A stretch of 64,000 nucleotides of DNA, from NCBI RefSeq assembly GCF_011074885.1, contig NC_054685.1, positions 124,001-188,000 of the forward strand. The letters are read 5' to 3'. A program made the position numbers and the translations under genes. The notes beneath the pieces are model-generated. The model ran no database searches. It was given only the letters and a program-made list of their open reading frames with translations, and had not been told where the DNA came from. Positions 39,540-49,153 of the stretch are shown here, in pieces; the first letter of the stretch is position 1; each line of letters begins with the position of its first letter. The stretch comes from Brettanomyces bruxellensis (taxonomy: Eukaryota > Ascomycota > Pichiomycetes > Pichiales > Pichiaceae).

Positions 39540-41360
39540 CTAATTGTATACTTTTTTGTAACATTCTGCAACCTCAAAAATTATCTTGGAAATGGCATCG
39601 GAATTTGGACGTTTCGCCGGCTCCAAAGTAAGACAACTTTGAAGGAGGTCAATCATAGTGTTTTTAATATGTGTGTTGCTAAGTGTGTCAAGCTGCTGTC
39701 CATAAAATTGATCATCGTACTGACATCGAATTATTTGTAAACGTACTCTAGGTTCAAATCTATGGCAGAATGGAAGCTTTAAGGTTATTAACGTGTACAT
39801 TATAACACCAAATGCCCATATGTCACAGCAATTATCGGGACTGTGTGGCTCAGGGTTGAGAAGCTCGGGTGCAGCATAAGGTAATGATCCTATCTCATCA
39901 TCTGGAAAGGAGAAGCCTTCACAGTCCATGGGGCATTCGTGCGCACTTTGTCTTCCGCACAATGAACAATCGTTAAGAATCTGTCTCGTCATAGGCGAAA
40001 CATGGATATTATTTTTGACATAATCTTCAAAAAAATTCGCCATTCCAAAATCGCAAAGCAGTAAGCAATTTTCATGTTGTGAATCAACAAGGCAGTTCTC
40101 CAGCTTCAAATCGCCATGATATATTCCCCTAGAATGTATATATTCCAACGCTGAGCAAAGATCTTTAAGGAAACCTAAAATTTGTTCAAACCTTTTGCCA
40201 AGAGGTATTCTATAAGCCTCCCACATCTTTACAATATCATAAAGGCATCCTCCAGAGACATTTGGCATAACCAAAAAAATGTATTCATTCGTCAAGCAGA
40301 CATCTTGAAGCTTGAGGATATTCTCATGCTGCATTAATGACCATATTAAAGCTTCCGTCTCAAATCTTTTCACGAAGTAAAAAGAGTTATGAGTAGCAAT
40401 GATTTTAACAGCTTTTTCATCTGATGTATCATCAATGTCAAAACATTTCCGTATGACTCCAAAGGTGCCTCGATTGAAAATATCTCCTAGAACCCATTTT
40501 CCATTAACAAGCGACCCGATTTTGTTTTTATCAGCAGTATTAATACTGTTGTCTCGAGTTGAGCTATCACTGAAAGAAAAATTTCCAAGAAATGAAATAG
40601 CTGTAGCAGATGGTTTATCTTGATGCATTGAATGTCGTCTGATCAACTTCACAATATGATTCTTATAGTTTGTATTGCGCTTCAGTTCATCTGGTAGTAG
40701 CTGGTCGAGTACTGAGTTTCGTTGACTAAAAGTCATTGAAGAAAAATTATGAGGCAAACTAGAAATTAAAGTCAAATCCCCGTCAGAACACCCACGACTA
40801 CATTGCTGCTTTGATTTCCTATTCAACAGCAAACCTGTATCGGATGCATTCTCTTTTCCGCCAATTGTTGGCTTTACCGAAGGGTATGATCCTTTGATCA
40901 AAGTCTTTCTGCCCGGTAAATGTGATCTGCCAAGATCATATTCAAAATTCAAGTTGTTCGTCTTCATCGAAGTTAACTTTCTCCCGGTATTCTTATTTTC
41001 TGAATCTTTATAATCCCTCTGAAACTCAAACTGAGGCGGGGTCGTATCTTTGAAACCAGAGGTATACTCATTTCGAATTTCTTCTGCCGTATCTTCAATA
41101 TCACTATCATTTCTAAGCGTATTTTGTTCCTTCAATTCCGAAGTTCTTATACTGCGAAGTCTTCTCCCCCTAGTAGAGTCAAATTGTGAAGTCTCACTTG
41201 TGGAAAACGCTCTTTTCCTGATCACAGGGCAAAATCTCCCTTCCAGGAATTGAGCCTTTTCAAAATGATTCATTGACTGACTTCTACATGTTTTGCAGGT
41301 CTGATAAACCAGATTTAAGATGACTATATCGCTTTTGATCCCCTCGTTATCAGAATTCAT
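39540..41360 (-). CDS. Serine/threonine protein kinase with Cys cluster in the activation segment
   Basis: A 606-residue protein: a long disordered N-terminus (1-285) and a C-terminal kinase domain (about 295-600). Visible motifs are the glycine loop FNRGTFGVIRK (first Gly replaced), the lysine in EKAVKIIA, HGDLKLEN instead of HRDLKPEN, DFGMA, SLPYAAPELL and DIWAFGVIMYTL. The catalytic Asp, Asn, DFG and APE remain, so activity is likely. Between DFG and APE sits a Cys-rich insert (Cys465, Cys468, Cys476, Cys480) that could bind metal. The lack of Arg before the catalytic Asp predicts regulation not dependent on activation-loop phosphate. It may belong with the yeast Prr1/Prr2/Npr1-type kinases; I cannot assign it firmly. 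Confidence 0.88.
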   Translation of the reverse strand: MNSDNEGIKSDIVILNLVYQTCKTCRSQSMNHFEKAQFLEGRFCPVIRKRAFSTSETSQFDSTRGRRLRSIRTSELKEQNTLRNDSDIEDTAEEIRNEYTSGFKDTTPPQFEFQRDYKDSENKNTGRKLTSMKTNNLNFEYDLGRSHLPGRKTLIKGSYPSVKPTIGGKENASDTGLLLNRKSKQQCSRGCSDGDLTLISSLPHNFSSMTFSQRNSVLDQLLPDELKRNTNYKNHIVKLIRRHSMHQDKPSATAISFLGNFSFSDSSTRDNSINTADKNKIGSLVNGKWVLGDIFNRGTFGVIRKCFDIDDTSDEKAVKIIATHNSFYFVKRFETEALIWSLMQHENILKLQDVCLTNEYIFLVMPNVSGGCLYDIVKMWEAYRIPLGKRFEQILGFLKDLCSALEYIHSRGIYHGDLKLENCLVDSQHENCLLLCDFGMANFFEDYVKNNIHVSPMTRQILNDCSLCGRQSAHECPMDCEGFSFPDDEIGSLPYAAPELLNPEPHSPDNCCDIWAFGVIMYTLITLKLPFCHRFEPRVRLQIIRCQYDDQFYGQQLDTLSNTHIKNTMIDLLQSCLTLEPAKRPNSDAISKIIFEVAECYKKVYN

Positions 41361-41591
41361 CTATTTTGAGTTTTTAAATATGGTAAAGAATGCCTATCTT
41401 CAATATCAATGTCAAACAAAATATTTGTCATTATCTTTTACGAATTTTGCTTCTTTGTATCGAATATAAACTCTGTTCTGTTTGTATATGTGAGTGCCAA
41501 ATATAAAATAAAAAAGGTAAAAGGTACGCTTACAGTTAAAAAAGTTATAAAGCGTACGTAAGAGAAGTGTCATGAAGTCGAAAGGTATTAC

Positions 41592-41729
41592 TTATCTGGG
41601 CCTGCGACGATAAGTAACGTACCGCGGGTTGGTTTTCCATAATACCAAATAAAAAGGCATCGATAACATAATTATTGGTATCCACACACTACTTTTCAAA
41701 GCTCCCATATAGGAAACAATACTAATCAT
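41592..41729 (-). CDS. Candidate small single-pass membrane protein
   Basis: A 45-codon frame from the ATG at 41727-41729 (the frame is open to another ATG at 41804, 70 codons). It has one clear membrane helix (SSVWIPIIMLSMPFYLVLW) and a basic tail (YVTYRRRPR). The pattern is tidy for a chance frame and resembles small inner-membrane or ER subunits, but no family is recognised. The tRNA-Ser terminator lies only about 15-90 bases upstream depending on start, leaving little room for a promoter. Low confidence. Confidence 0.3.
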   Translation of the reverse strand: MISIVSYMGALKSSVWIPIIMLSMPFYLVLWKTNPRYVTYRRRPR

Positions 41730-41818
41730 ATTAAACAATTTCGATTTTTCGTAAGTCACAATTAATTTGAGTTTGAGAAGATGGCAATTAATCATCTTCT
41801 CCATAGGAGAGAGGATCT

Positions 41819-41825
41819 AAAAAAA
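41819..41825 (-). terminator. RNA polymerase III terminator of tRNA-Ser
   Basis: A run of seven T on the minus strand begins eight bases beyond the mature 3' end of the tRNA, the usual Pol III stop signal. Confidence 0.85.
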
Positions 41826-41832
41826 TTATACC

Positions 41833-41913
41833 GTCAGCTACAGGATTCGAACCTGTGCGGGCAAAGCCCAAAAGATTTCTAATCTTTCTCCTTAACCACT
41901 CGGACAAACTGAC
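41833..41913 (-). tRNA. tRNA-Ser(AGA)
   Basis: An 81-base class II tRNA on the minus strand. The acceptor stem pairs GTCAGTT with AGCTGAC (one G-T pair). The A box is TCCGAGTGGTTAAGGAG. The anticodon stem AAAGA/TCTTT closes the loop TTAGAAA with anticodon AGA. A long variable arm follows (TGGGC ... GCCCG). The T arm ACAGGTTCGAATCCTGT contains a perfect B box. There is no intron. It decodes UCU and, with inosine, UCC/UCA. The repeats described next begin seven bases upstream of its 5' end. Confidence 0.97.
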
Positions 41914-41919
41914 AGAACG

Positions 41920-42305
41920 TCACTTGTAAGGGGTCTGCTTTGGTTTGAACCTAAATTATTTTAGATTATGTAAGTACAAAGTGATTTGTGTGTTTGTTTT
42001 GCAGTGTTGAATCAAACCACTAAAAGATGAAGTATTGTATGTTGTAAAATAGTGTTTTTAGAATGTTATGATGTAATTTAAGTAAGTGCGGAAGTAATGT
42101 ATAATGAAATAATCAACTAGTTTGTATTCACTAGGATATAGATAAAAGCACCCCTTTGTATATGTTTATAATTTGAAGTGTTATTATATTTATTTTAATG
42201 ACTTGTTTTTTATTTGTTTTGTTTGTTTTTCTTATTTCTATCTTCTTGTTATATTTTCTCTTATTCTTATCTCTGTTCTTCTTATTCTCTTTTTTCTAAG
42301 CTGTT
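41920..42305. repeat. LTR-like repeat, copy 1, next to tRNA-Ser
   Basis: Begins TCACTTGTAAGGGGTCTGC and ends near CTAAGCTGTT. It matches the unit at 42503-42876 closely over most of its length (for example the block ACTAGTTTGTATTCACTAGG is identical in both), with scattered substitutions and small gaps. It has a TATA-like centre (atagataaaag) followed by CACCCCTTTGTATATG, the layout of yeast retrotransposon LTRs. Its position directly upstream of a Pol III gene fits a Ty-type insertion. No internal retrotransposon coding sequence was found, so it would be a solo LTR. The LTR identity is inferred; the duplication is seen directly. Confidence 0.8.
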
Positions 42306-42502
42306 GCTTCTTCTTTCTTATCTTCATCTTGAGTTTTCCAAAAAGGCTAAATACTCATTTAATATTTTCTCGTTTTTCTGCTTAATAAAATATTTGCATC
42401 TCGTCGTCCAATTTTAATAAATAATTCGCTCATGTTGCTTCGCTCATAATATTACGTAACCATTTGGATAACACGTGACTTTTCCTTGTTCGATCCCTCA
42501 CA

Positions 42503-42876
42503 TCACTTGTAAGGGATCTGCTTATAATTGAACCTAAATTATTTTAGATTATGTAAGTGCAAAGTGATTTGTGTGTTTGTTTTGAAGTGTTGAATCAAAC
42601 CACTAAAAGATGAAGTATTGTATATTGTAAAATAATGGTTTTAGAATGTTATGATATAATTTAAGTAAGTGCAGAAGTAATGTAGAATGAAATAATCAAC
42701 TAGTTTGTATTCACTAGGATATAGATAAAAGCACCCCTTTGTATATGTTTATAATTCGAAGTAATCTAGTATTCATTTTAATGACTTGTTTTTATTTATT
42801 TTATTTGTTTTTCTTATTTTTATCTTCTTGTTATCTTTTCTCTTATTCTTCCCGTTCTCTTCTTCTGTAAGCTGTT
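42503..42876. repeat. LTR-like repeat, copy 2
   Basis: Second copy of the repeat, offset 583 bases from copy 1, in the same orientation. It begins TCACTTGTAAGGGATCTGC and ends near GTAAGCTGTT. The spacer between copies (42306-42502) is unrelated AT-rich DNA with a B-box-like GTTCGATCCC at about 42489. Could be a nested or tandem insertion or a segmental duplication. Confidence 0.8.
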
Positions 42877-43180
42877 AATGTCAAAACCATGAAGCTCTCG
42901 AACAATGGAGTTCAAGTAAGTCAAGTAAGGAAAGATGGTATTGTTATATCATCCGATTAATACGAGAACTACATCTATATAAAGTGAAGATATTCCCTTT
43001 CGTATATTATCATACATACTCTTTATTACATACTACGATAAGTATCGAAATACTATATAAATCTGGTAACACTAACTTTAACAAATATGTTACCTAATAC
43101 TAGGTGAGATTCTCATATGTCCGATAATACTGGAACCTACGGGGTATTATTATGTCTGCTGAGGTTAGTGTTACCAGATT
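42877..43180. repeat. Second LTR-like family with 17-bp inverted repeat
   Basis: Contains a TATA-like core (ctatataaagtgaagatattccctttcg) resembling retrotransposon LTR cores. It also contains a perfect 17-base inverted repeat, AATCTGGTAACACTAAC at 43060-43076 and its complement at 43164-43180, with an 87-base loop. A diverged copy of its central part lies at about 43655-43800. The boundaries are uncertain. No coding sequence of an element is present. Confidence 0.55.
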
Positions 43181-43654
43181 AGTCTAGAATTTTGATATTT
43201 ATTGTAGTATATAACTTGTACATAAGGTTTAGTATAGATACAAGAGGATATCTCAGCTTTAAGTAGTTGTCATTCTTCTTGTACGACAACCTAGACAATA
43301 GACCTTCTTCTACTTAGAACCTTATCGTTTTATACTTCTATTGTTTTGATAATGTCTCACCAGTTATCATACCATATAGCTTTACCTGCCATTTTTTAAG
43401 TATAGTGTGCCATTCAAATTAATGATTGAACACGGTGATATTTTTGTGTTAGGCTTTTAGGTCCTTGATAAAATTTATCATTAATGTGCCTTTGACATAA
43501 AAACAGTTGTTAAATTGAAAGAGACAAGTTTCAAGTCATAGGCCTCTTTTAGAAAGAACGTGAACTTAATAAAGCAATCAGTGTCACACATAAAATCAAG
43601 TTAGAATGTTTTTGTGGACATACACTTCTACAAATTGAGCTATTGTTACATAAT

Positions 43655-43800
43655 ATGACGATATTCCCTTTTGTGCAAATTCAACGGCATGCTTCTCATA
43701 TACATCAAATATTATGAAATACTACACTGAAGTTTGTGACACCAACTTTAACGATAATTCATTCAACATATATTAAGAATCATCTCATACGTACATGTAC
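43655..43800. repeat. Diverged copy of the second LTR-like family
   Basis: Shares the order gatattccctttNgt, gaaatact, and acNaactttaac with 42985-43110, then AAcatNtN..tNtcatac-type similarity. Divergence is much higher than between copies 1 and 2 of the first family, so this is an older relic. Confidence 0.45.
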
Positions 43801-44779
43801 TACTTTATTTCTTTTTATTACATGACTCAATTAAAGAGAAAAGGAATTTGCATGGTTTACAACTACTTATCAAAAAATGTATACATTTTGACATAAACCT
43901 TCAGTTGAACACAATAGTGACCTGGAATTTCACACTGGAAAACAAATAAGTTTGGATATATATTTTTTTTTTGGATGCTGGGACTATTTGGTGTAACATA
44001 TGCCTCTTTCGTGTGTGAATTACCTGTTCAACCATTAAAGGTCTGTATTATTGATGGTGTGATAGTCATGAAAGAATAGAAACATAACTCTGATTGATAT
44101 GCGGTACCACAGTTATATATTCAGACATCATGGCTGCTGACTTGGATCAACATTACTTAAAAGGCTTTGGTTGTACTACCAATTCTAATGCCAGAATCCA
44201 CCATTGGAGTGATCAAGTGGTAAGCTCAAAAGAATAGATATCATTCCATATAGTTTGTAATGATACTTGTGTCGTTTTCATATGAAAATAATTTTCCAAA
44301 AGAAGTCAATTTAGTCAACAGATATTAACCATGTAAGCAAAAATAAAAATTTAAATTGGGAAAAGATCCCTTAAATCAAATTTGGAAAAATCATAGAAAG
44401 TGGCAAAGTCTATAATATATTACCATAGCTAAAAATAATCATTAACACAACCAAAAAAATACCATTGCCTACCTAAAGAAGAAAAACAAGCAGAAAGAAC
44501 AGCGTAACGTCACATTACTCTTTGTAATTGTTCAGAGAGTTCGTTAACGCATCTTTCACTTAAAAGCAAAATCCTACTGCGATAAGCATGAACTCATATT
44601 CAAAAAATTTCTTCCGTGCACTGAAAGTTTGCGAAGAAAATTATCATACACATTTTTTAACAAAATAAAAAGGCACATTTTTTACAAACAAATACAAATA
44701 CGAAACACAAAGGTTAAATAAACTTCAGCTAAACAAGCCAGAATAAATTCCTAATATCAGTGATAACGACCGAAGCGAA
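43801..44779. other. Gene-free interval before NSP1
   Basis: About 1 kb, AT-rich, with no credible ORF, tRNA or clear repeat. The last 300 bases, A-rich and with several AAACAAAxACA-type stretches, are the NSP1 promoter and leader. Confidence 0.5.
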
Positions 44780-46660
44780 ATGGTGTTTTCATTTTCCGTA
44801 AATAATCAAAACGGTAATGGCTCTTCAGGAAATATCTTTGGAGGTGACAATTCCGGTACAGGTAACAACAGCAACAACAACCTTTCGTTTGGCAGCAGCA
44901 ATATGAATTCTACTGGTTTGAATTTGAATAAATCTTCCGGGAATAAGGGTCCAAGCTTTAACTTTGATAGTCAAAGTCAGAGCGGTTCATTGAGTGCAAA
45001 CGGTAATACAAACGGAACATTTAATTTTGGTACCAATAATAACAACAAGACTTTACCAGGACAGAATTCAAGTGTTGGTACCAAAAAAACTAGCAATAGT
45101 GGTCCTATTTTTGGCTTTGGGTCTGGCAGCAACAGTGCAGAAGCAGGAAATGCCAAATTCAGTTTTGGTGGTTCAGACAGTAAACCAATTGGAAATGCAA
45201 TTAACCAGAAAGCCAATTCAACTGCAAGTAAGCCAACTTTCAACTTTTCATCATCGGCTTCCAATGAAGTTCCAACCGCTAGTAACAAAAAGATTTCCTT
45301 CGGATCATCTTTATCTGACCAAAATTCTTCAAGCAAGCCCTCATTTTCGTTCGGTACTGCAAATAATAACAAAAATATTGCAAACGCTTCGAAAATTTCG
45401 TTTGGAAGTGCGAAGAATAATATTTCTCAAGAGAATAATAGCAGTGGCACATTCTCTTTAGGCGTTGGCAATACCTCTGTGAAATCTTCAGATTCGAAAG
45501 CATCTTCAGGTTTTGCTTTACCAGCGAAAGGAAACCAAAGTCAACCCACTTTCCTGCTCGGAAAGCAGGGGAATGCCAACAGTGCCGGTACATCTGACAA
45601 TTCAAATGCAAAAACATTTAACTTTGCAGGTATTTCCAGTAACCTAACAAAGAAGGCGGAGGATAATCCCTCTTCTGAGGACTCCGATAAAAATAAAAAG
45701 CAGCCAGCAACAAGCGCACCAAAATTTTCATTTGGCGTGACTAAGGACGATACTTCCAAATCAAACTCCAGCAGTAGCGTGAATAAACCAACATTTACTT
45801 TTGGTGCAAAGGCTATAAATCCAGTCGATAAAGATACAAAAACCAACAAATCAGCTATAACTGAAAAAGGATCACAATTCACGTTTGATTCTTCGAAAAA
45901 TAATGATAAATTAAAGCAGGCACCAACAAATGAAAATAATGGCAAAAAACATGCACTTCCAGGATTCAAGACCAACGACGAGAAGAAGGCTTCTGTGAAG
46001 GTTGAAGATTTTAAACCAAAACAAGTTTCTATTACAAATAAAAATTTAGATGATCTTATCAATAAGTGGACGAACCAGCTTTCTTCTGCTTCTAAGATGT
46101 TTAAGAATTATGGTGAAAAGATTAGATCATGGGATGAGGTTATGGTTTCTTCTTCAGAAAAGATTACTAAGCTTTATTCAGATTCATTGGAATGTGAAAA
46201 TAAGCAAAACAAGATAGATCAAACACTCTCATACATCGAAAGGCAACAAGAGGAGCTAGAAACACTACTCACAGGTTATGAAAAACAGTCAGAGTCTCTT
46301 CTTTCTTCCTCCAGACAGGGTGGATCTTCTGAAATTGTAACCGTAACCTCTGGTGGTTCAATCGGTTCGTTGACAAATGATCAGGTGAGAGAAAAATCTT
46401 ACAAACTCGCAGAGATTTTGGAAATGAGATTGAATTCTTTGGGAACAAACTTCTCCTCATTGATATCCGAAGTAAACAAGGTGAACGACAATTTCAATCG
46501 TTCTCTACTTACTTCAAATAGTAAGACAGACGAAGAGGAAGGCCTTCTTGAGGATGTATTAAAACTTTTGAACAGCCACCTTGAAAGTTTGAATTGGGTT
46601 GAGGAGAGTGAAAGAAGCCTTCGTATGCAAGTGAATAAGATAAAAAAAAGTTCTATTTAG
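44780..46660 (+). CDS. NSP1: FG-nucleoporin Nsp1
   Basis: A 626-residue protein (ScNsp1 is 823). The N-terminal two thirds is Asn/Ser/Gly/Lys-rich with scattered FG and FSFG/FTFG repeats (for example KFSFGG, FSFGTANN, KFSFGVTKDD, FTFGAKA), the disordered transport barrier. The C-terminal 200 residues form a heptad coiled coil (ITNKNLDDLINKWTNQLSSA, ERQQEELETLLTGYEKQSES) that assembles with Nup57 and Nup49 in the central channel and with Nup82 on the cytoplasmic face. It is essential in yeast. The C-terminal domain is the diagnostic part. The shorter length reflects fewer FG repeats. Confidence 0.95.
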   Translation: MVFSFSVNNQNGNGSSGNIFGGDNSGTGNNSNNNLSFGSSNMNSTGLNLNKSSGNKGPSFNFDSQSQSGSLSANGNTNGTFNFGTNNNNKTLPGQNSSVGTKKTSNSGPIFGFGSGSNSAEAGNAKFSFGGSDSKPIGNAINQKANSTASKPTFNFSSSASNEVPTASNKKISFGSSLSDQNSSSKPSFSFGTANNNKNIANASKISFGSAKNNISQENNSSGTFSLGVGNTSVKSSDSKASSGFALPAKGNQSQPTFLLGKQGNANSAGTSDNSNAKTFNFAGISSNLTKKAEDNPSSEDSDKNKKQPATSAPKFSFGVTKDDTSKSNSSSSVNKPTFTFGAKAINPVDKDTKTNKSAITEKGSQFTFDSSKNNDKLKQAPTNENNGKKHALPGFKTNDEKKASVKVEDFKPKQVSITNKNLDDLINKWTNQLSSASKMFKNYGEKIRSWDEVMVSSSEKITKLYSDSLECENKQNKIDQTLSYIERQQEELETLLTGYEKQSESLLSSSRQGGSSEIVTVTSGGSIGSLTNDQVREKSYKLAEILEMRLNSLGTNFSSLISEVNKVNDNFNRSLLTSNSKTDEEEGLLEDVLKLLNSHLESLNWVEESERSLRMQVNKIKKSSI

Positions 46661-46761
46661 TTAGCTATCGATTATTAAGATTGACATATATTATAAAATT
46701 TGAGTAAAGGCTTTTCTTCTCTTTCTTGTAATGTTCTAACCACTGATTGTCATTCCATTGC

Positions 46762-48681
46762 TTATTGCTTATCTGATTTACTATTGAGCGTGTGCTTAAC
46801 CCTCTTCCGCAACAGTAGCTCTACTCTGGTTCGGTCAAAATCCTTGCTCAAGTCTTGCTTGGGTTGCATTTCTGCTCGGCTAATAGTCATTTTACCCAAC
46901 CCCGTGGAGATACGATTGACTGTTTTAGCAATGCCACTGTTAGATCTTCCATGTCCCCATGAATGTGCCCTTGATAGTAAATTTTCTAGCATTCCAGAAT
47001 TGCTCAAGTGCTGTATCTTTTTCGTAGAGATACCACCGTGGCCATCTCCTTTATTGTGCATTTTGGAATAATTTTCAAGTATTTTACAACCTTCCGTTTG
47101 AAGTTCGAAATCAGTCATCCTAAATAACCTAATTGCATCTGGTACAATCAATTTTATAGATAGCATGATATGTTCTCCTTCGCCGTCCAAACTACTGGAA
47201 CTTTTACCCGATGAGGTACTGCCGGAAGAATCTCTTGTGAGGGATGATTCAGTCAATCTTTGTCGTTGATGATTTTGCTCAATATAAGTGAAGTCTGTAT
47301 CGTTATTTAATGCTTCGCTATCATATCCATTTTTATTATTATGCGGCAACTCATTACATGAATGATATTCTTCACCACGTACACTAATGTCGAAATTACC
47401 AGATGTGTTATCGTTCCCATTGTTTTGATCACGGGTTATCTCTTCCTCCTCATCGTTCTCATTATCACTTATTAATATGATAGAATCCTTCAAAGATGTA
47501 GGGCCAGAAATTAATCCCTCTTTTTGAACTGGATAATGAAGAAGAAGATACAGTGCCTCTCCATAATCAGAAACAATCAATTTTTGCTTGATCAGTGCAA
47601 GCATGATAAGAATGATAAATGGAATCAAAAGGGTGATATCTATGTCAGATTGAAACAGATTTTGCAAAAAACTAAAACAAATTAGCCTATCCCATAATTT
47701 GAGAGAAGTGGAAATACCAATTTCCCTTGTTAGAACAAGCCGTAGATATCTCATTAACCAGATTCGACCATCCAATTTGAACTTGTTTTTGAATAAGTGA
47801 TACAAAAATTTATCACACTGATGAAGTTTCAAATCAAACATTATTGTCTCCTGTAATAGGGCACCATCTGAATAATACTTACTCATGATAGGCTTCATCA
47901 GAATATTGAAAGCGCCAAAAGTATCATGAGAAACAGCGTTAGGATCCATCAGAAGCAAAATCTCCTCATCGAGCTTTGTGATTGGTTCTTTTCTTTTTCC
48001 AAGTGAGTGTCGTGGTATATTCTCTGAGAAGAACACCATATAGATAACCCCACACAATTCATGTAAGCCTTGATAATAAGGAATTGCATTCAACTGGCAC
48101 CATAAATATAATATTGTAATTACTTGTCGTCTATTTGAAATATTTTGAATAAAATATTTTGGATATTCAGGAAACAACCTATCAACATCTGTAATAATGG
48201 CTTCAAGAGTTTGCGTATCTGATTCCTGCTGTTTGATATCGTTATGAGTTTCATTCAAGTCAGGATCAACTGATCGAGATAGGGGATCACTACTTACCCT
48301 AATTTTTTGTAGCACCCTTTTCTTGTTTACATCATCAGTTATATCAAATCCTTCAATATGATCATAAGAGGATTTTTGATAATATTCATTCTGTTTACTC
48401 AATTGATTCCAGGGTATTTCAAACTCATCCAATAGTTCGCTGTAATCACGTCGTAACTTCAAGATATTGCTCAAATTGAGTTCGACATCACTATGCCCTT
48501 TCTGTGGGTTGATCTTGTTTATTCTTAATATTGTCAATTTCCAAACCAATGCTCGTGAGAAAATCGATGGCTTACTGATCTCGCTATAATTTCCATTAAG
48601 TGTGTCTTCTGCCAAGTCGGATATAGTTTGAAATGAATCTAGACTCAATTTCGCTCGCTCGAGCATGGATGGACCCAACAT
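46762..48681 (-). CDS. TBC-domain Rab GTPase-activating protein (Gyp6/TBC1D5-like)
   Basis: A 639-residue protein with a TBC domain spanning about residues 38-390. The arginine finger motif IxxDxxR is at 162-168 (Arg168) and the glutamine finger is YYQG with Gln204; both catalytic residues are present. Downstream TBC blocks (DPNAVSHDTFGAFNILMKPI, LKLWDRL) follow. The split TBC domain with insertions resembles TBC1D5 and yeast Gyp6, which act on Ypt6/Ypt7-type Rabs at endosome and Golgi. The C-terminal third is polar and disordered. The ATG at 48679-48681 is well placed. Converges on NSP1 with a 101-base gap. Family certain, orthology moderate. Confidence 0.85.
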   Translation of the reverse strand: MLGPSMLERAKLSLDSFQTISDLAEDTLNGNYSEISKPSIFSRALVWKLTILRINKINPQKGHSDVELNLSNILKLRRDYSELLDEFEIPWNQLSKQNEYYQKSSYDHIEGFDITDDVNKKRVLQKIRVSSDPLSRSVDPDLNETHNDIKQQESDTQTLEAIITDVDRLFPEYPKYFIQNISNRRQVITILYLWCQLNAIPYYQGLHELCGVIYMVFFSENIPRHSLGKRKEPITKLDEEILLLMDPNAVSHDTFGAFNILMKPIMSKYYSDGALLQETIMFDLKLHQCDKFLYHLFKNKFKLDGRIWLMRYLRLVLTREIGISTSLKLWDRLICFSFLQNLFQSDIDITLLIPFIILIMLALIKQKLIVSDYGEALYLLLHYPVQKEGLISGPTSLKDSIILISDNENDEEEEITRDQNNGNDNTSGNFDISVRGEEYHSCNELPHNNKNGYDSEALNNDTDFTYIEQNHQRQRLTESSLTRDSSGSTSSGKSSSSLDGEGEHIMLSIKLIVPDAIRLFRMTDFELQTEGCKILENYSKMHNKGDGHGGISTKKIQHLSNSGMLENLLSRAHSWGHGRSNSGIAKTVNRISTGLGKMTISRAEMQPKQDLSKDFDRTRVELLLRKRVKHTLNSKSDKQ

Positions 48682-49153
48682 TATGTAAGAACGTTGGCAG
48701 TTCGATTACGTGAATAAAATTCTCAACTAATCAAGATGGTGTACCTAAAGAATATAAATTGTGATGGTAAAAGATACAGAAACTTATGAAATACTACATA
48801 GTGAATTTGATGGATGTATTTTTAGATTATGTCTACTTATTGTATTCGCATACTCATTCTTAAAATAATTGTTTCTATTCTTATACGAATCGCGCTTTCT
48901 TTTGGCACTGGTAGGTGACAGACGGTTATTTATCAAGAATAGAAAACATATACAAATTCACTGGGTTTCAATTATTATTTTTGGAGGCAGAATCTTAAGA
49001 CGCAAAACAAATAAATGACAAGAGGAACGACAAACACTACAAGAGTGTAATAAGGACAATCCCACATATAATAAAATTAATATTTCAAAAAAAAACTTAA
49101 CTTTCTGCTTTAAGGTATGGAAAACTACGTCGAGCTTAATAATACCGCATACC
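48682..49153. other. Intergenic region between TBC GAP and EamA transporter
   Basis: 472 bases between tandem minus-strand genes; no ORF, tRNA or repeat is supported. Confidence 0.5.

Noticed and set aside
42173..42417. Two overlapping hydrophobic frames within the repeat cluster
   Set aside because: They arise from a pyrimidine-rich T/C tract in the repeat; no start context or conservation between the two repeat copies.
42480..42500. B-box-like GTTCGATCCC between the two repeats, possibly a second tRNA
   Set aside because: No A box, acceptor stem or anticodon arm could be built around it on either strand.
41914..44779. A full retrotransposon body (gag/pol) in the repeat-rich interval
   Set aside because: No frame with protease, integrase, reverse transcriptase or RNase H motifs exists here; only LTR-like pieces remain.
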